Below are positions 21,244-21,761 of a stretch of DNA of 21,761 nucleotides, in pieces. The DNA is taken from the NCBI GenBank assembly GCA_016210495.1, contig JACQUC010000043.1, positions 1-21,761 of the forward strand, read 5' to 3'. The notes beneath the pieces are model-generated. The model did no database searches, was not told the origin of the DNA, and worked only from the letters and a program-made list of their open reading frames with translations. The stretch is from Chloroflexota bacterium. GTDB taxonomy: Bacteria; Chloroflexota; FW602-bin22; JACPRP01. Positions within the stretch are counted from its first letter, which is position 1, and each line of letters opens with the position of its first letter. The translations under genes were made by a program, and so were the position numbers.

Positions 21244-21761
21244 TCGACACCTCCAAGCCACAGGCTGCCCATTCCTTTGCAGCGTGCTATCAAGGGGATT
21301 ATACAGCAGGTTTGCGGGAGCCCGCCACCGAGGAGAGAGCCGAGGCGCGTGGGAGGATCGGTCCAATCGCACGCCATCTGGCCGGGCGGTAGCCGTGGAC
21401 ATCTCACTTACGCTGCCACCCGCCGACGAGCTCGAATCGGAGCACCGCTTTGAAGTCGTGCAGGCACTCGACCATCTCCTGAATCGGCATCGGCGATTGC
21501 ACGCCCCGTTGCCAGTCAGGCCGGTCTAACGTGCCGATGACGAGGTACTCGTTGCCGATCACCTCGGGGTTATGCTGGGCAAAGAACGCCGCGAGGAGGG
21601 CCTCAAGGTCATCCTGATGGGCGATGAGCAGATCGCACGCTGGGCAGTAGCGACACGTCTTATTCAAGGCGATGGGGCTCAACGGGTCGACGTGGATGAC
21701 CAGAGGCAGCTTGCGCTGCCGGGTCTTGGCGTGGCACTTTGGGCAGACGGTGCAGCGCGCC
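21162..21761. repeat. Direct repeat copy B (about 600 bp, runs off the window)
   Basis: Counterpart of 16808-17405, same orientation. The left end, at the break in the 276-residue gene, marks where rearranged DNA carrying the second mntA-hepT pair begins. The TATAAT in the intergenic part is conserved (minus strand, near 21299-21304). Confidence 0.9.
21404..21761 (-). CDS. Second copy of the CxxCxxC zinc protein (5' end outside window)
   Basis: The C-terminal 118 or so codons of a duplicate of the gene at 17048-17482; the frame continues through the right edge of the window. All changes seen are conservative substitutions (for example PMPIQEMVECLHDFKAVLRF), both cysteine clusters are retained as far as visible (CPKC at the edge and CRYCPAC), and no stop or frameshift has appeared. 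This suggests the copy is still under selection although its downstream partner gene is broken. Confidence 0.85.
   Translation of the reverse strand, partial: ARCTVCPKCHAKTRQRKLPLVIHVDPLSPIALNKTCRYCPACDLLIAHQDDLEALLAAFFAQHNPEVIGNEYLVIGTLDRPDWQRGVQSPMPIQEMVECLHDFKAVLRFELVGGWQRK

Noticed and set aside
1..21761. CRISPR array, rRNA or known riboswitch
   Set aside because: No evenly spaced short direct repeats, no rRNA-like stretch and no recognisable riboswitch core were seen on either strand.

Overview
The window most likely comes from a GC-rich, free-living bacterium with ordinary Shine-Dalgarno starts and sigma70-type promoters. A lipoprotein with a long Ala/Pro/Lys linker, GGTTCGCGAACC-type palindromes, paired hyuA/hyuB genes and many toxin-antitoxin (TA) modules would suit Chloroflexota or a similar soil or sediment lineage. 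No rRNA or complete tRNA is present, so that placement is inference only.

The left part (about 1-12.2 kb) is an intact metabolic region. A tight + strand operon (229-4874) encodes a NitT/TauT-type substrate-binding lipoprotein, a fumarate-reductase/aspartate-oxidase-like flavoprotein, a UbiD-family prenyl-FMN decarboxylase and an 80-residue zinc-ribbon protein. It converges on a Rid-family gene (4881-5264, -). That gene is divergent from an orphan xanthine-dehydrogenase-family molybdenum subunit (5338-7605, +), which converges on a bacterioferritin-like gene (7602-8021, -) so closely that one CTAG supplies both stop codons. A 204-bp MITE-like element (8152-8355) separates bacterioferritin from hyuA-hyuB (12176 to 8464, -). 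Together these genes resemble uptake and breakdown of an aromatic or N-heterocyclic carboxylate: import, flavin redox step, decarboxylation, Mo-hydroxylation and ATP-dependent amide-ring opening. The substrate cannot be read from the sequence.

The right part (12.2-21.8 kb) is an accessory region packed with TA genes and gene debris. Intact modules are vapBC (12319-12988), two mntA-hepT pairs (15312-15972 and 20985-20358) and an RRM RNA-binding protein. Broken pieces are a RelE/ParE tail, a PIN toxin joined out of frame to a DUF4160 remnant, a GxxExxY remnant between inverted repeats, a hicB with an internal deletion, and a histidine kinase lacking its H-box. The 3' half of a tRNA-Gln at 17525-17574, beside a tandem repeat encoding an integrase-like tail, looks like an integration scar.

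Two uncharacterised systems stand out. One is a pair made of a CxxCxxC zinc protein and a 276-residue protein, which is duplicated in direct orientation about 4.35 kb apart, the second copy truncated. The other is a pair of membrane proteins (18822-17817): a 102-residue three-helix protein with two H-x13-H pairs (a minimal di-heme b-type cytochrome signature) and a bitopic partner with two PepSY-like repeats, downstream of the kinase remnant.
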